This document shows positions 26,424 to 36,996 of a DNA stretch of 64,000 nt, one piece after another. Both the position numbers and the translations under genes were made by a program. The notes under the pieces were generated by a model, which saw only the letters and a program-made list of their open reading frames with translations, ran no database searches and had not been told where the DNA came from. Every line of letters starts with the position of its first letter. Within the stretch, counting starts at the first letter, position 1. The DNA is from Prevotella sp. HJM029 (GTDB lineage: Bacteria > Bacteroidota > Bacteroidia > Bacteroidales > Bacteroidaceae): contig NZ_KK082668.1 of NCBI RefSeq assembly GCF_000599605.1, positions 24,210-88,209 of the forward strand, read 5' to 3'.

Positions 26424-28393
26424 TCTTTTGTAGCGTTGGGGCGAAGTTTATCGTTGACCATGCGGTACATATATTGATAGATAATCGCTTTGAGTTCGGT
26501 TTCCATTTGCTGTTGTTCTTTCACTTTTCCCACGAGATTATGCTGCATAAGCAAATCCGTTAGCTTGTAAATGGCTTTCGTTTGCGTGCCATCCCATTGC
26601 AAAACATAACCATGTTTCACGTATTGATAGATGCCATTGAGGTAGTTAACGGCCCACGTATTGTCGTCAGAAGTGTTGAATAAATCAGCGCCAAAAGCCA
26701 TGTAAGGCTTAGGAAATCCCACGTAATGGAGCAGCGTTGGCATGATATCTATTTGCTGAGCGATGGCGTTTTTGCGTTCAGCTTTGATTTCATTCGATGG
26801 ATCATAGATGATAATCGGCGAGCAAAAGCCACCGATGTCGGTCATGTATTGTGCATGATCGCTTTGGTTTGTATGGTCACTGGTGAGCACAAAAATCGTG
26901 TTTTTAAACCATTTCTGCTTGCTGGCTGTTGCAAAGAATTTGCCAATCGCCATGTCGGTGTAACGAATACACTTCTGAATCGGCAGATGTTCTTCCTTGT
27001 AAATGTTCTTATATTGGGCGGGAACGACGAACGGATCGTGGCTCGATACGGTGAAAAGTGCCGTCATAAAGGGCTCTTTCATCTCGCTCATTTTCGCACA
27101 ATAGTACTGAAGAAAGGGCTCATCCCATATTCCCCAGTTGCCATCGAAGTCTTCATCGCCCCCAAATCGCTTATCATCGTCGTAGTCTTGTCGACCATAA
27201 TAGTGCTGAAAACCTATCTTTTTCGAGAATGCTAAGAAGCCCATCGACCCACGATTGGCACCATGAAAGAAGGCCGTTTGATAGCCCCATTGACTCAAAA
27301 GCCCAGGCATTCCCGTGTAATCATTCATCGAAGCGGGCGTTAAAATGAACGGTTCTCCGAAGCGAGGAATGCTACAAAGAATGGAAGGCATGCCGTCAAT
27401 GCTCTTTCGTCCGTTGCAAAATGAGTAGCGATAAACCAAGCTTTTCTCGATGAGGCGGTCCACATTGGGCGTGTAACCCTTGTACTTTCCGTCGAAAAAG
27501 TCACGGTTAAAGCCACCGATATATTCTCTTCCGAAGCTCTCAACAATCAAAATCACAATGTTTTTCTTGTGCGGTTGTGTGCTATCGGGCATGTGAATGG
27601 GGCTGAAAACCTGCGCTGCTGCCTGCACGTTCGGATAATAATTCGGCACCACAAAGTCGGCTTTACCTATCGTTCTCAACAAAGCAAAGGGCGTATTGAG
27701 CACCACTGCACAGTCAGTTGGGCGCTCAACAAACTGGTTTGCATTGCTGATGGTGATGGGACGCACACCAGATTGCAAGCCACCTCGTGCGCCAGCGACG
27801 ATACCTATGGTAGCAATGGCAAGACAAACAAACTGCTGCAATCCATACATCCAGCGGCTTTTGGGCGTTGGAAACGTGGCAATCGTGGTGCGAGGCATCA
27901 CATAAAGCCGTTGCATGAGGGCCACAAGAAGAACAAAAGCCACGACAAGATACCAATGTGTTAAGGCGTTATGGAGCACTATACTCCCGAGATTATGCTC
28001 GTTATTAAATTCTTGAAACACACTCATTGTGGTGCGCCTTAGGGTGAAAGGAAAGTAAACTGCATCGGCTAAATTGATAGCTAAGGCAATGGAATTGACA
28101 ACAACAAACACCCATTTGCATAGCTTTTGATAGCCCAGTTGCTCCTTCATCCAAAGCGGAAAGAGCATCAACAACACATAAGGTATATGTGTATAGACAA
28201 TCGCTGTGGTATCAAACAGTAAGCTACCCTTTATCCATTGTCCGATAGTGGCCCCTGAAAACCCTTCCGAAAAATAGCTCCAATTGCTGAAAACATAGAT
28301 GAGTCGTGCGATGAAGTAGAGCACATAAGCTCCCAAAATATTACATATCAGGGCAACGCTACTGCCCCATTTCGATTGCAAAACATGCTTCAT
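26420..28393 (-). CDS. LTA synthase family sulfatase-type transferase
   Basis: Predicted 657-residue membrane enzyme: five N-terminal transmembrane helices (about residues 12-210) and a large periplasmic alkaline-phosphatase/sulfatase-fold domain (about 270-600). Metal-site elements are visible as NIVILIVESFGREY, the nucleophile region NGRKSIDGMPSILCSIP (Ser at the position of the catalytic Thr of LtaS), FFHGANRGSMGF and VLTSDHTNQSDH. Gram-positive relatives polymerise glycerol phosphate; in Bacteroidetes such proteins probably move phosphoglycerol or phosphoethanolamine onto glycans or lipids (inference). It is coupled by a four-base overlap to the LpxL-like gene, so both probably modify envelope lipid. 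Confidence 0.87.
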   Translation of the reverse strand: MKHVLQSKWGSSVALICNILGAYVLYFIARLIYVFSNWSYFSEGFSGATIGQWIKGSLLFDTTAIVYTHIPYVLLMLFPLWMKEQLGYQKLCKWVFVVVNSIALAINLADAVYFPFTLRRTTMSVFQEFNNEHNLGSIVLHNALTHWYLVVAFVLLVALMQRLYVMPRTTIATFPTPKSRWMYGLQQFVCLAIATIGIVAGARGGLQSGVRPITISNANQFVERPTDCAVVLNTPFALLRTIGKADFVVPNYYPNVQAAAQVFSPIHMPDSTQPHKKNIVILIVESFGREYIGGFNRDFFDGKYKGYTPNVDRLIEKSLVYRYSFCNGRKSIDGMPSILCSIPRFGEPFILTPASMNDYTGMPGLLSQWGYQTAFFHGANRGSMGFLAFSKKIGFQHYYGRQDYDDDKRFGGDEDFDGNWGIWDEPFLQYYCAKMSEMKEPFMTALFTVSSHDPFVVPAQYKNIYKEEHLPIQKCIRYTDMAIGKFFATASKQKWFKNTIFVLTSDHTNQSDHAQYMTDIGGFCSPIIIYDPSNEIKAERKNAIAQQIDIMPTLLHYVGFPKPYMAFGADLFNTSDDNTWAVNYLNGIYQYVKHGYVLQWDGTQTKAIYKLTDLLMQHNLVGKVKEQQQMETELKAIIYQYMYRMVNDKLRPNATKE

Positions 28394-28586
28394 TTCGAAC
28401 TTTAATCTTTCTATTCTTTTGCGAAGTTACACATTTTTGCAGCGAAAACCAAATTAAAGCGCAAGTTGTTTGTAGGGTTTGCTGTCATCAGTGCGAAGAA
28501 ATGATGGTGGAAAAGGCTACAATATCGTTCTCTATGCGAATGATTTATTTTTTGCATTCCTGCGGAATAGAACCAAATTTAATGTT

Positions 28587-28594
28587 TAACTTTG
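28587..28594 (+). promoter_or_regulatory. -7 promoter box for the GT87-GT4 operon
   Basis: TAACTTTG implies a transcript start near 28600, which rules out translation from the ATG at 28501 on this transcript. Confidence 0.55.
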
Positions 28595-28680
28595 CACTAT
28601 CACATTTCAAACCATGCCCCATTGGCTTGCTCTTTGCCCTGCAAAGCGGTTGGAATAGGTGCATGTTAACAACAAAAACA

Positions 28681-29865
28681 ATGATGATATACGACAAACT
28701 GAAGGCCTTTTTGCGCCATCCGATTTTCCAAAACCGTTATTTTTTATTAGGCATCTGGACGATTTTAGCCCTCGTTGGCATGCTGAAATATCACCGAAGT
28801 GATAATAACTTCCTGATTTTCCGCGGCGTTTTTTGGCACACTTGGCAGCAAACGTCGCTCTATGCCGCCTATCCGGCCGAATATTTTGACGTCAATCATT
28901 ATGGACCTTTATTTTCTTTGATCATTGCTCCCTTTGCTTTGCTGCCCCATTGGGTGGGACTTTTGTTTTGGTTGTTGTGCTTAACGTTGTGGCTTTACGC
29001 AGCTATCTATCGATCAACGCTCGCCCATCGCCAGCAAGTTTTCATCTATTGGTTTTGTGGTTTTGCCTTGTTGACGGCTTTGTTTATGCAACAATTCAAC
29101 ATTGCCATTGCCGCAATGGTGCTCTCTTCCTTCTTTTTAGTGGAGAAAGAGCAAGAGCCTTGGGCGGCCTTCTTCATTGTTTTGGGCACATTGGTGAAGC
29201 TCTATGGCGTGGTAGGGCTGGCCTTTTTCCTCTTTTCTCGTCACAAAGGGCGGTTCGTTCTTTGGTTGTTGCTGTGGTCGGTGGTGCTGTTTTGTCTGCC
29301 GATGCTCATCAGTTCGCCCCACTATGTTGTGGCACAATACCACGAATGGTGGGTTTGTTTGGCCGAAAAGAACACCGAAAACCTGCACGCATTGATGCAG
29401 AACATTTCGCTCTTGGGGATGGTTCGCCGCACAACCGGTTGCGAAAACTATTCCGATTTGTGGCTCATTGTGCCCGGAATGGTGCTCTTTGCCCTCCCCT
29501 ATCTGCGTTTTTCGCAATACAAGCATCTCGCTTTTCGTGAGGCCATCTTAGCCTCTGTGCTTATGTTTATCATTCTTTTCAGCACCGGAAGCGAGTCAAG
29601 TGGTTATATTATTGCGCTGTTAGGTGCGGCGATATGGTATGTTTCGGCGCCTTTCGAGCGTGGCAAATGGGCTGTTTGGCTCATGGTTTTTGTGTTTATC
29701 CTGTCGGGAATGGGCAACAGTGACCTCATTCCGAAAGCCATTCGCACAGCCATTATCCAACCTTATGCACTGCGTGCGCTGCCCATTAGCCTACTTTGGT
29801 TTTGCCTTTGCTATGAGTTATACACGAAAGATTATGCTCCTTTAAATGAAAACAGTCATGAATAA
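28681..29865 (+). CDS. GT87-family (DUF2029) polyprenol-dependent mannosyltransferase-like protein
   Basis: Predicted 394-residue polytopic membrane protein with about nine helices. The early loop with LIFRGVFWHTWQQTSLYAAYPAEYFDVNHYGPLFSLIIAPFALLP has the pattern of GT-C enzymes of family GT87 (formerly DUF2029), which use a polyprenyl-phosphate mannose or arabinose donor. The frame is open further upstream, but the TAACTTTG promoter at 28587 and an A-rich leader support a start at 28681 (28663 is also possible). Its stop overlaps the start of the next glycosyltransferase gene by 20 bases. The UbiA-type phosphoribosyltransferase 5 kb away could supply a related lipid donor (inference). Confidence 0.8.
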   Translation: MMIYDKLKAFLRHPIFQNRYFLLGIWTILALVGMLKYHRSDNNFLIFRGVFWHTWQQTSLYAAYPAEYFDVNHYGPLFSLIIAPFALLPHWVGLLFWLLCLTLWLYAAIYRSTLAHRQQVFIYWFCGFALLTALFMQQFNIAIAAMVLSSFFLVEKEQEPWAAFFIVLGTLVKLYGVVGLAFFLFSRHKGRFVLWLLLWSVVLFCLPMLISSPHYVVAQYHEWWVCLAEKNTENLHALMQNISLLGMVRRTTGCENYSDLWLIVPGMVLFALPYLRFSQYKHLAFREAILASVLMFIILFSTGSESSGYIIALLGAAIWYVSAPFERGKWAVWLMVFVFILSGMGNSDLIPKAIRTAIIQPYALRALPISLLWFCLCYELYTKDYAPLNENSHE

Positions 29866-30985
29866 GTATGCAAGGATAGGTTATGATGCCAAGCGCATTG
29901 TGCGCAATGGCACCGGATTGGGTAGTTATGGCCGCACGTTGATTAACGATTTGGCGCCCCTTTTGCCCCAAACGCAGTTGCGATTGTATGCACCCGACGA
30001 CGGAAAAGCGGTGTTGCGCGAACAAGTTTTGCCGGCAGAGAATGTGACGTTTGTTTATCCTTCTCATTTGCATCTGCGCTTGCAACGCGACCTATGGCGC
30101 ATGCATGGTGTGGTGAAACGGTTGCAACAAGATGGCGTTTCGCTCTATCATGGCCTTTCGGGTGAGCTGCCTTTCGGACTTAAGAAGGCGGGAATTGCGG
30201 GCATTGTGACGGTGCACGACTTGATTTTTCTGCGTCATCCCGAGTTCTATCCCGCGATAGATGCCTTTATTTACAAGCTGAAGTTCTATCAGATGTTGCA
30301 GGAAGCCACGCGTATTGTTGCCATTAGCGCGTGTACTCGGCGCGACATTCTGCACTATAGCAACTTTCCTGCCGAGAAAATCGATTTGGTTTATCAAAGT
30401 TGTGGCAGCTATTTCAGCCAGCCTGTTGGTGAAGATGCGTTGGCCGAAGCCCGCCAACGCTATCAGCTTCCGGCACGCTATCTCTTGAATGTGGGCACGG
30501 TTGAGGTGCGCAAAAACATTCTTTTGGGCATTGAAGCGCTCCCCTTCTTGCCCCAAGACATGCACCTTGTGGTGGTGGGACGGAAGACTTCCTACCAAAA
30601 GAAGCTCGACAGTGCCATTCAATCTTTGGGTATTGGCGACAGAGTGCATTTCATTCAAGGCATTCCCAACAACCTTTTGCCTGCCATTTACAGGCAAGCT
30701 GAGGCCTTTATCTATCCCTCTCGTTATGAAGGTTTCGGCATCCCTATTATCGAAGCCATACAGAGTGGTTTGCCCGTTGTGGCTGCAAAGGGTAGTTGTT
30801 TGGAAGAAGCTGGTGGCCCCGATAGCCTCTATGTGGATGCCGATGATGCCAAAGGGTTGGCCGAAGCGGTGGAAAAAGCCATGCAGAACCGCACAGAAAT
30901 GGTGGAAAAGAGTCGGCAGTATGTGAAACGATTTGAGAACCAAAACGTGGCTGAGCAAATCATTTCTTGTTACGAACGAATATGA
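29846..30985 (+). CDS. Glycosyltransferase family 4
   Basis: Predicted 379-residue GT-B enzyme. The N-terminal half opens with ARIGYDAKRIVRNGTGLGSYGRTLI, followed by the HGLSGELPFGLKKAGIAGIVTVHDLIFLRHPEFYP segment typical of GT4 mannosyltransferase-like enzymes; the donor-binding half shows YLLNVGTVEVRKN, VVVGRKT and the EX7E motif in RYEGFGIPIIEAIQSGLPVV. A second in-frame ATG at 29858 could also serve as start and would put the initiation site on the stop of the GT87 gene. The 3' end overlaps the converging GtrA gene by 26 bases. Acceptor unknown; it probably builds the same glycan as its neighbours. Confidence 0.9.
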   Translation: MKTVMNKYARIGYDAKRIVRNGTGLGSYGRTLINDLAPLLPQTQLRLYAPDDGKAVLREQVLPAENVTFVYPSHLHLRLQRDLWRMHGVVKRLQQDGVSLYHGLSGELPFGLKKAGIAGIVTVHDLIFLRHPEFYPAIDAFIYKLKFYQMLQEATRIVAISACTRRDILHYSNFPAEKIDLVYQSCGSYFSQPVGEDALAEARQRYQLPARYLLNVGTVEVRKNILLGIEALPFLPQDMHLVVVGRKTSYQKKLDSAIQSLGIGDRVHFIQGIPNNLLPAIYRQAEAFIYPSRYEGFGIPIIEAIQSGLPVVAAKGSCLEEAGGPDSLYVDADDAKGLAEAVEKAMQNRTEMVEKSRQYVKRFENQNVAEQIISCYERI

Positions 30986-31367
30986 AACGCAACAGCAGAA
31001 AGTTGACAGGCACGGCAATAGCCATTACTAAAATGGGAGCAAGCCATTGATTTACGGCCATCCATAGGAACAAATGCAGCAGACTTATCTCTAAAAAATA
31101 GTTTAAAATATGACTGCCCACGAAGCCCAAGAAATTGTGTTTCGTGGGCTTTTTTTGAAAGGTGAAGTAGGTGGTGAGGGCATAATTGGCTACCAAGCCC
31201 ACGCCATAGCCGGCCGTATAGGCTAATGTGGCCGAGCAGAACAACAGAAAAAGGCAATAAATACCATAGTGAAGCGCCGAGCAAAGTGTGCCCGTGAGCC
31301 CGAAACGTGCCACGCGCCAGAAGTCGTTTTGCCAGCGTTTCCACAGGGGTTGAAGTGTCTTTTGCAT
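30960..31367 (-). CDS. GtrA family membrane protein
   Basis: Predicted 135-residue protein with four membrane helices that matches the GtrA family (FARFGLTGTLCSALHYGIYCLF-type start, VGLVANYALTTYFTFQKK in the middle, FLLLRFIFVRNKK at the end). GtrA proteins are proposed flippases for undecaprenyl-phosphate-linked sugars. The gene follows a GtrB-like GT2 gene with a 10-base gap, the usual pairing. The last 26 bases overlap the end of the converging GT4 gene. Confidence 0.88.
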   Translation of the reverse strand: MQKTLQPLWKRWQNDFWRVARFGLTGTLCSALHYGIYCLFLLFCSATLAYTAGYGVGLVANYALTTYFTFQKKPTKHNFLGFVGSHILNYFLEISLLHLFLWMAVNQWLAPILVMAIAVPVNFLLLRFIFVRNKK

Positions 31368-31377
31368 GTGTTGTGGC

Positions 31378-32322
31378 TTAATCTAAGATGTCGCTGATGT
31401 GATAAAGTGGGCGGTGTTTCACTTCTTCGTAGATTTTTCCGATGTAAACACCCACCACACCGATAGCCATCATGAGCATAGCTCCAACCAACCAGATGCT
31501 TAAAATGATAGAAGCCCAGCCTGCAACTTCGGTGTGTGCCACGAAAGAATGAATGACATAGCCGCCGATGCCCAAACTGATGAGCAGGAAGAACAGGCCT
31601 AAATAGACCACGAAATAGATGGGTTTCACCGAGAACGAGGTGATGCCATCGAGCGCTAAGTGCATCATTTTGCGCACCGTGTATTTGGAGTGGCCTGCTT
31701 CGCGCGCACTGATTTCGTCGTCAACGGTGGTTGATGGCAGACCAATGAGGGGCACCAAACCGCGTAGATAGAGATTACGTTCTTTGTAATCGGCCAGCAT
31801 CAGCAGGGCTTTTCGGCTCATCAGGCGGAAGTCGGCATGGTTGAAAATGCTGTCAACGCCCATGGTTTTCTGCAGATGATAGAAGGTTTGGGCCGACATG
31901 CGTTTGAGCAATGGGTCGGCTTGTCGCGACACTTTCACGCCATAGACAATGTCGTGGCCTGCCAAGAAAGCATCGACCATTTCGGGAATACATTTGCGAT
32001 AGTTGTCTTGCAGGTCGGCATCGAGCGTGATAACGGCATCGGCCCAGTTCTTAGCCGTCATCATTCCGGCCATGATGGCATTCTGATGGCCGGCGTTGTG
32101 GGAAAGGTTGATGCCCCGAACGAGCGGATTGTCGCGGTGTAATTGGCTGATAATATCCCAGGTTTTGTCGCGGCTGCCATCGTTAACCAGCACAATCATC
32201 GAGTCGGGAGCTATTTTTTCTTCGGCAATCAGCGCTTGAAAAAGGTCGGTGAGTTTGGCCACCGACTGCGCCAATCCCTCTTCTTCGTTGAAGCAGGGCG
32301 AAACGGTTGCGAGTTTAATCAT
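31378..32322 (-). CDS. GtrB/DPM1-like GT2 with two C-terminal membrane helices
   Basis: Predicted 314-residue enzyme that should transfer a sugar from a nucleotide donor to undecaprenyl phosphate. The GT-A fold is seen as MIKLATVSPCFNEEEGLAQSV, MIVLVNDGSRDKTWDII, INLSHNAGHQNAIMAGM and ITLDADLQD (DxD-type). The acceptor-side region KYTVRKMMHLALDGITSFSVKP and two hydrophobic helices near the C-terminus are family hallmarks. I place the start at 32322, where ATGATTAA overlaps the stop of the deacetylase gene, instead of at 32346. Together with GtrA it should form a lipid-linked sugar module. Confidence 0.9.
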   Translation of the reverse strand: MIKLATVSPCFNEEEGLAQSVAKLTDLFQALIAEEKIAPDSMIVLVNDGSRDKTWDIISQLHRDNPLVRGINLSHNAGHQNAIMAGMMTAKNWADAVITLDADLQDNYRKCIPEMVDAFLAGHDIVYGVKVSRQADPLLKRMSAQTFYHLQKTMGVDSIFNHADFRLMSRKALLMLADYKERNLYLRGLVPLIGLPSTTVDDEISAREAGHSKYTVRKMMHLALDGITSFSVKPIYFVVYLGLFFLLISLGIGGYVIHSFVAHTEVAGWASIILSIWLVGAMLMMAIGVVGVYIGKIYEEVKHRPLYHISDILD

Positions 32323-33103
32323 TGTTTTTGCGCTGTTGATCGACAAATGTTTTAAAGGTGATAAATGGCTGATGGTCGCGCTTCATGGCTTTGATGAAGC
32401 GGTCAAGTCGGGCAGATAGCGCTTCGCCACTATGGTTTTTGATGATGAAAGGCATCTTGTATTCGGGATGTTCTTTCAGTGCATAAAATTCCCAAGGATG
32501 AAAATAAGTAACGAAATAGCCATCGTGGCGGAGCACTTGTCGTGCCAAACGGTGGTATAAACGCTCGGGGAAATTGTGCAAAGCCAGCCAAAAAAGCGGA
32601 ATACGCAGTTTGGGACTGACACTCGCTGGTATCTGCATGACACCATCTTTCATAAACCATGTGCGCGGCGTTCGCAGGTGCATGTAGCGCCCGGGAATAA
32701 AGGCTGGGTTCAAAGATGAATTGTATTGAAAGCCGGCGGTCTGAATATCGTGGTCGGAAACGGCAAACATGCGGGGCTGTCGGTAGCCATAAACGGGCTG
32801 TTGAGCCACGCGTTCAACGATTTCTTTCGACCGAAATACATCGTCATCTTTGGGTTGCCAGTGGTCGACACCATGGCAAGCCACCTCGTGTCCCTCGTTG
32901 ATGATGCGCTGAATGATGTGGGGTGCGTGCACAGCAAAGTTGCCGGTGCAGAAGAATGTGGCCTGCACGCTGTTGGCTTTCAGGATGTCTAAGATGCGTG
33001 TTGTGCCCGCAATAGACACGCGCATGCCCTCTTCTAAGGAGATGTCGACGCCATGTTCGCGCGGCACATCAAACTCTTCGGTGTCGAAGCTTAATAAAAT
33101 CAT
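32315..33103 (-). CDS. Polysaccharide deacetylase family protein
   Basis: Predicted 262-residue NodB-fold protein. The metal-binding residues are in ILLSFDTEEFDVP (Asp of the first motif) and EVACHGVDHW (the two His of the H-x-x-x-H motif). Catalytic arginine/tryptophan region YGYRQPRMFAVS and later HPWEFY complete the fold. DUF3473-like C-terminal sequence suggests it acts on exopolysaccharide or lipid-linked glycan. No signal peptide is present, so it may be cytoplasmic. The promoter box at 33129-33136 (minus) sits between this ATG and an earlier in-frame ATG at 33163, which decides for 33103. It heads the deacetylase-gtrB-gtrA operon. Confidence 0.88.
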   Translation of the reverse strand: MILLSFDTEEFDVPREHGVDISLEEGMRVSIAGTTRILDILKANSVQATFFCTGNFAVHAPHIIQRIINEGHEVACHGVDHWQPKDDDVFRSKEIVERVAQQPVYGYRQPRMFAVSDHDIQTAGFQYNSSLNPAFIPGRYMHLRTPRTWFMKDGVMQIPASVSPKLRIPLFWLALHNFPERLYHRLARQVLRHDGYFVTYFHPWEFYALKEHPEYKMPFIIKNHSGEALSARLDRFIKAMKRDHQPFITFKTFVDQQRKNND

Positions 33104-33128
33104 GTCCTTGTTTGTTTTGCTATCTGTG

Positions 33129-33136
33129 CAAAGGTA
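33129..33136 (-). promoter_or_regulatory. -7 promoter box for the deacetylase-GtrB-GtrA operon
   Basis: CAAAGGTA on the plus strand reads TACCTTTG, 26 bases before the ATG at 33103. Confidence 0.65.
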
Positions 33137-33310
33137 GGTTTTTTTTCTGAATTGTTGGTTCACTAAAGCTCATTTTTGGTTGACGGCTGAGGCTTAAATC
33201 TTTCTTTTGTTTGTGGGGCAGGTGGTGCAATCACTTTCCTTTACAAAAGGCTTTCTGTAGTTTGTTTATTTCAAATGGCGAGGCGATGGATGGCGTATGG
33301 GCGAAATAGA

Positions 33311-33574
33311 AGCGCGTGTTCTAATTGGCTTATAATCAATATGATAATGAAAGGGAATGGTTTTTTCGGTGATTTTGATGGTGAAAAAGAGGGAAAAAGG
33401 GGCTGTTTTGCCTTGCTTTTTAGGCTGGATTTGCGAGTAAAACGGCTGTGTTTGTGCACAAAAGTGATAGACTTTACTCGCGAAAAGCATAGGGTTTGGG
33501 TGTAAAGGTGGATAGATTTGCGCGAAAAGGCATGTTTTGGTGTGTCAGATTTTCTATTTGAAGGAGTTTTGATG
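33311..33574 (+). repeat. 22-bp degenerate repeat array K (about 12 units)
   Basis: This is the longest array, filling much of an 800-base gap with no convincing gene. Units follow every 22 bp from 33311 without gaps. The clearest six begin at 33399 (GGGGCTGTTTTG), 33421 (TAGGCTGGATTTG), 33443 (CGGCTGTGTTTG), 33465 (TGATAGACTTTA), 33487 (GCATAGGGTTTG) and 33509 (TGGATAGATTTG); their tails are GCTTTT, GTAAAA, CAAAAG, CGAAAA, TAAAGG and AAAAGG. The strand is strongly G-rich. Small frames in the gap disagree with one another and lack coding features. Confidence 0.7.
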
Positions 33575-33856
33575 GGGTGTTTTTTGGTAGAATTTATTTA
33601 CAATAATGGGGTGTATAGATGGTGTGCTTTTAGGGCGCTGTCTGTCATTTTGCATTGGTCCTTCTGTGAATTAGGAGGGAGAAATATCATTTTTTGTATG
33701 GGAAGGCAATGTGGAGAAATTCTTGTTTTCAGCTTGAAAGATAGCCTGTTATCACAAAACAGTCATTCAAAATGCGCAAAACTACATCGCAAACGATTTT
33801 AGTTTAAAAAGTATTAAAGTTTTGAATGCCTTCTTGGTATGGGATAACAAAAATAC

Positions 33857-33864
33857 TATCTTTG
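33857..33864 (+). promoter_or_regulatory. -7 promoter box for the glutathione peroxidase gene
   Basis: TATCTTTG lies 48 bases before an in-frame ATG at 33913 and 153 bases before the conventional ATG at 34018. Confidence 0.6.
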
Positions 33865-34017
33865 CAAACGAGGAAAAGATTCTTTCACGAATAAAATTAA
33901 AATTACAATAAGATGGCATTGAATTATGACAAAGACGGGTTGGACGAAGATTTTGAAAAAGATGGTCGTTTGGCACGGAATATGTTTAACATCACAACAA
34001 ATAAAAAGCAAAAGACA

Positions 34018-34566
34018 ATGAAGACAGTTTATGATTTCAGTTTGACCGATAAGAAGGGCAACAACGTTAGTTTGGCTGATTATAAAGGAAAGGTGCTTTT
34101 GATTGTGAATACTGCAACGGGATGTGGCTTCACACCGCAGTATGAAGCATTGGAAACAATGTATAAAAGGCTGCGTGATAAGGGCTTTGAAATATTGGAT
34201 GTGCCCTGCAATCAGTTTGGACATCAGACGCCAGGTAGCGATGAAGAAGTGACAGAATTTTGCACAATGAAGTTTGGAACCGACTTCCCTCAGTTTAAAA
34301 AGAGCGATGTGAATGGCGCAAATGCGTTGCCTTTATTCACTTGGTTGAAAGAAGAAAAGGGCTATGCCGGTGGTGCCTATGAGGAGAAATTGGCAAAGGT
34401 GATGGAAGAGCTTTATAATAAAGCTAATACAGAGCCACGCAAACAGAATGATATTCAGTGGAACTTCACGAAGTTTTTGATTGATCGTGAGGGAAAGGTT
34501 GTAGCTCGTTTTGAACCTACCGTGGATATGAAAGAGGTAGAAAAGGCTGTAGAAGCACAACTCTAA
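34018..34566 (+). CDS. Glutathione peroxidase family protein
   Basis: Predicted 182-residue thioredoxin-fold peroxidase (MKTVYDFSLTDKKGN start). The active site is visible: peroxidatic Cys36 in NTATGCGFTPQY, Gln/Asn region CNQFGHQ (64-70), and Trp148-Asn149 in QWNFTKFL. Bacterial members of this form usually take electrons from thioredoxin and reduce hydrogen or lipid peroxides. The frame is open for 35 further codons to an ATG at 33913, and the promoter lies before both starts, so an N-terminally extended product (charged, with DKDGLDEDFEKDG) is possible; I annotate the conserved core start. It is monocistronic and probably part of oxidative stress defence. Confidence 0.9.
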   Translation: MKTVYDFSLTDKKGNNVSLADYKGKVLLIVNTATGCGFTPQYEALETMYKRLRDKGFEILDVPCNQFGHQTPGSDEEVTEFCTMKFGTDFPQFKKSDVNGANALPLFTWLKEEKGYAGGAYEEKLAKVMEELYNKANTEPRKQNDIQWNFTKFLIDREGKVVARFEPTVDMKEVEKAVEAQL

Positions 34567-34599
34567 GCGAAAGAGCGCATAGACTTTCATAGCAAAACG

Positions 34600-34650
34600 A
34601 GGTGAGAGCAGGGCTATATGATTTGTGTAGGGCTTCGTTCTCACCTTTTT
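34600..34650 (+). terminator. Possible terminator after glutathione peroxidase
   Basis: GGTGAGA (34601-34607) pairs with TCTCACC (34639-34645), followed by TTTTT. The loop is long (31 bases), so this is a weak call. Confidence 0.45.
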
Positions 34651-34756
34651 CTATGGGATTTTACTGGTAACTTTAATTGCCTTTTAGAGAGAATTTAAAC
34701 GGGCTTTTAGGGCATATCGTTGTTACGGATAGAATGGCTTTGTAGCAAAAAGGATA

Positions 34757-34797
34757 TAAAAAAGCAGGAATGCTGGTATGAAACCGCATTCCTGCTT
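34757..34797 (-). terminator. Terminator of the polysaccharide utilisation operon
   Basis: AAGCAGGAATGC pairs with GCATTCCTGCTT (34762-34773 with 34786-34797); on the minus strand the stem is followed by TTTTTTAT. It lies 26 bases beyond the GH97 stop. Confidence 0.85.
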
Positions 34798-34822
34798 CGT
34801 CGTTTTTGTGTTGTTTGAGGGG

Positions 34823-36970
<2,148 letters not shown>

Positions 36971-36996
36971 TTATAGGTTGCTTTTCTATTTAAACA

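Noticed and set aside
26600-26620. TGTTTCACGT motif within the LTA-synthase-like gene
   Set aside because: Only the left half matches parS; the right half does not complete the palindrome and it lies in coding sequence.
30092-31018. 308-codon minus-strand frame opposite the GT4 gene
   Set aside because: The GT4 protein has clear motifs across its length, so this frame is a shadow.
33311-33574. CRISPR array interpretation of the 22-bp repeats
   Set aside because: Units are contiguous with no spacers and are too divergent, and no cas gene is present.
33275-33802. Several overlapping small frames in the gap before the glutathione peroxidase gene
   Set aside because: They conflict on both strands, lack start context and family features, and coincide with the 22-bp repeat array.
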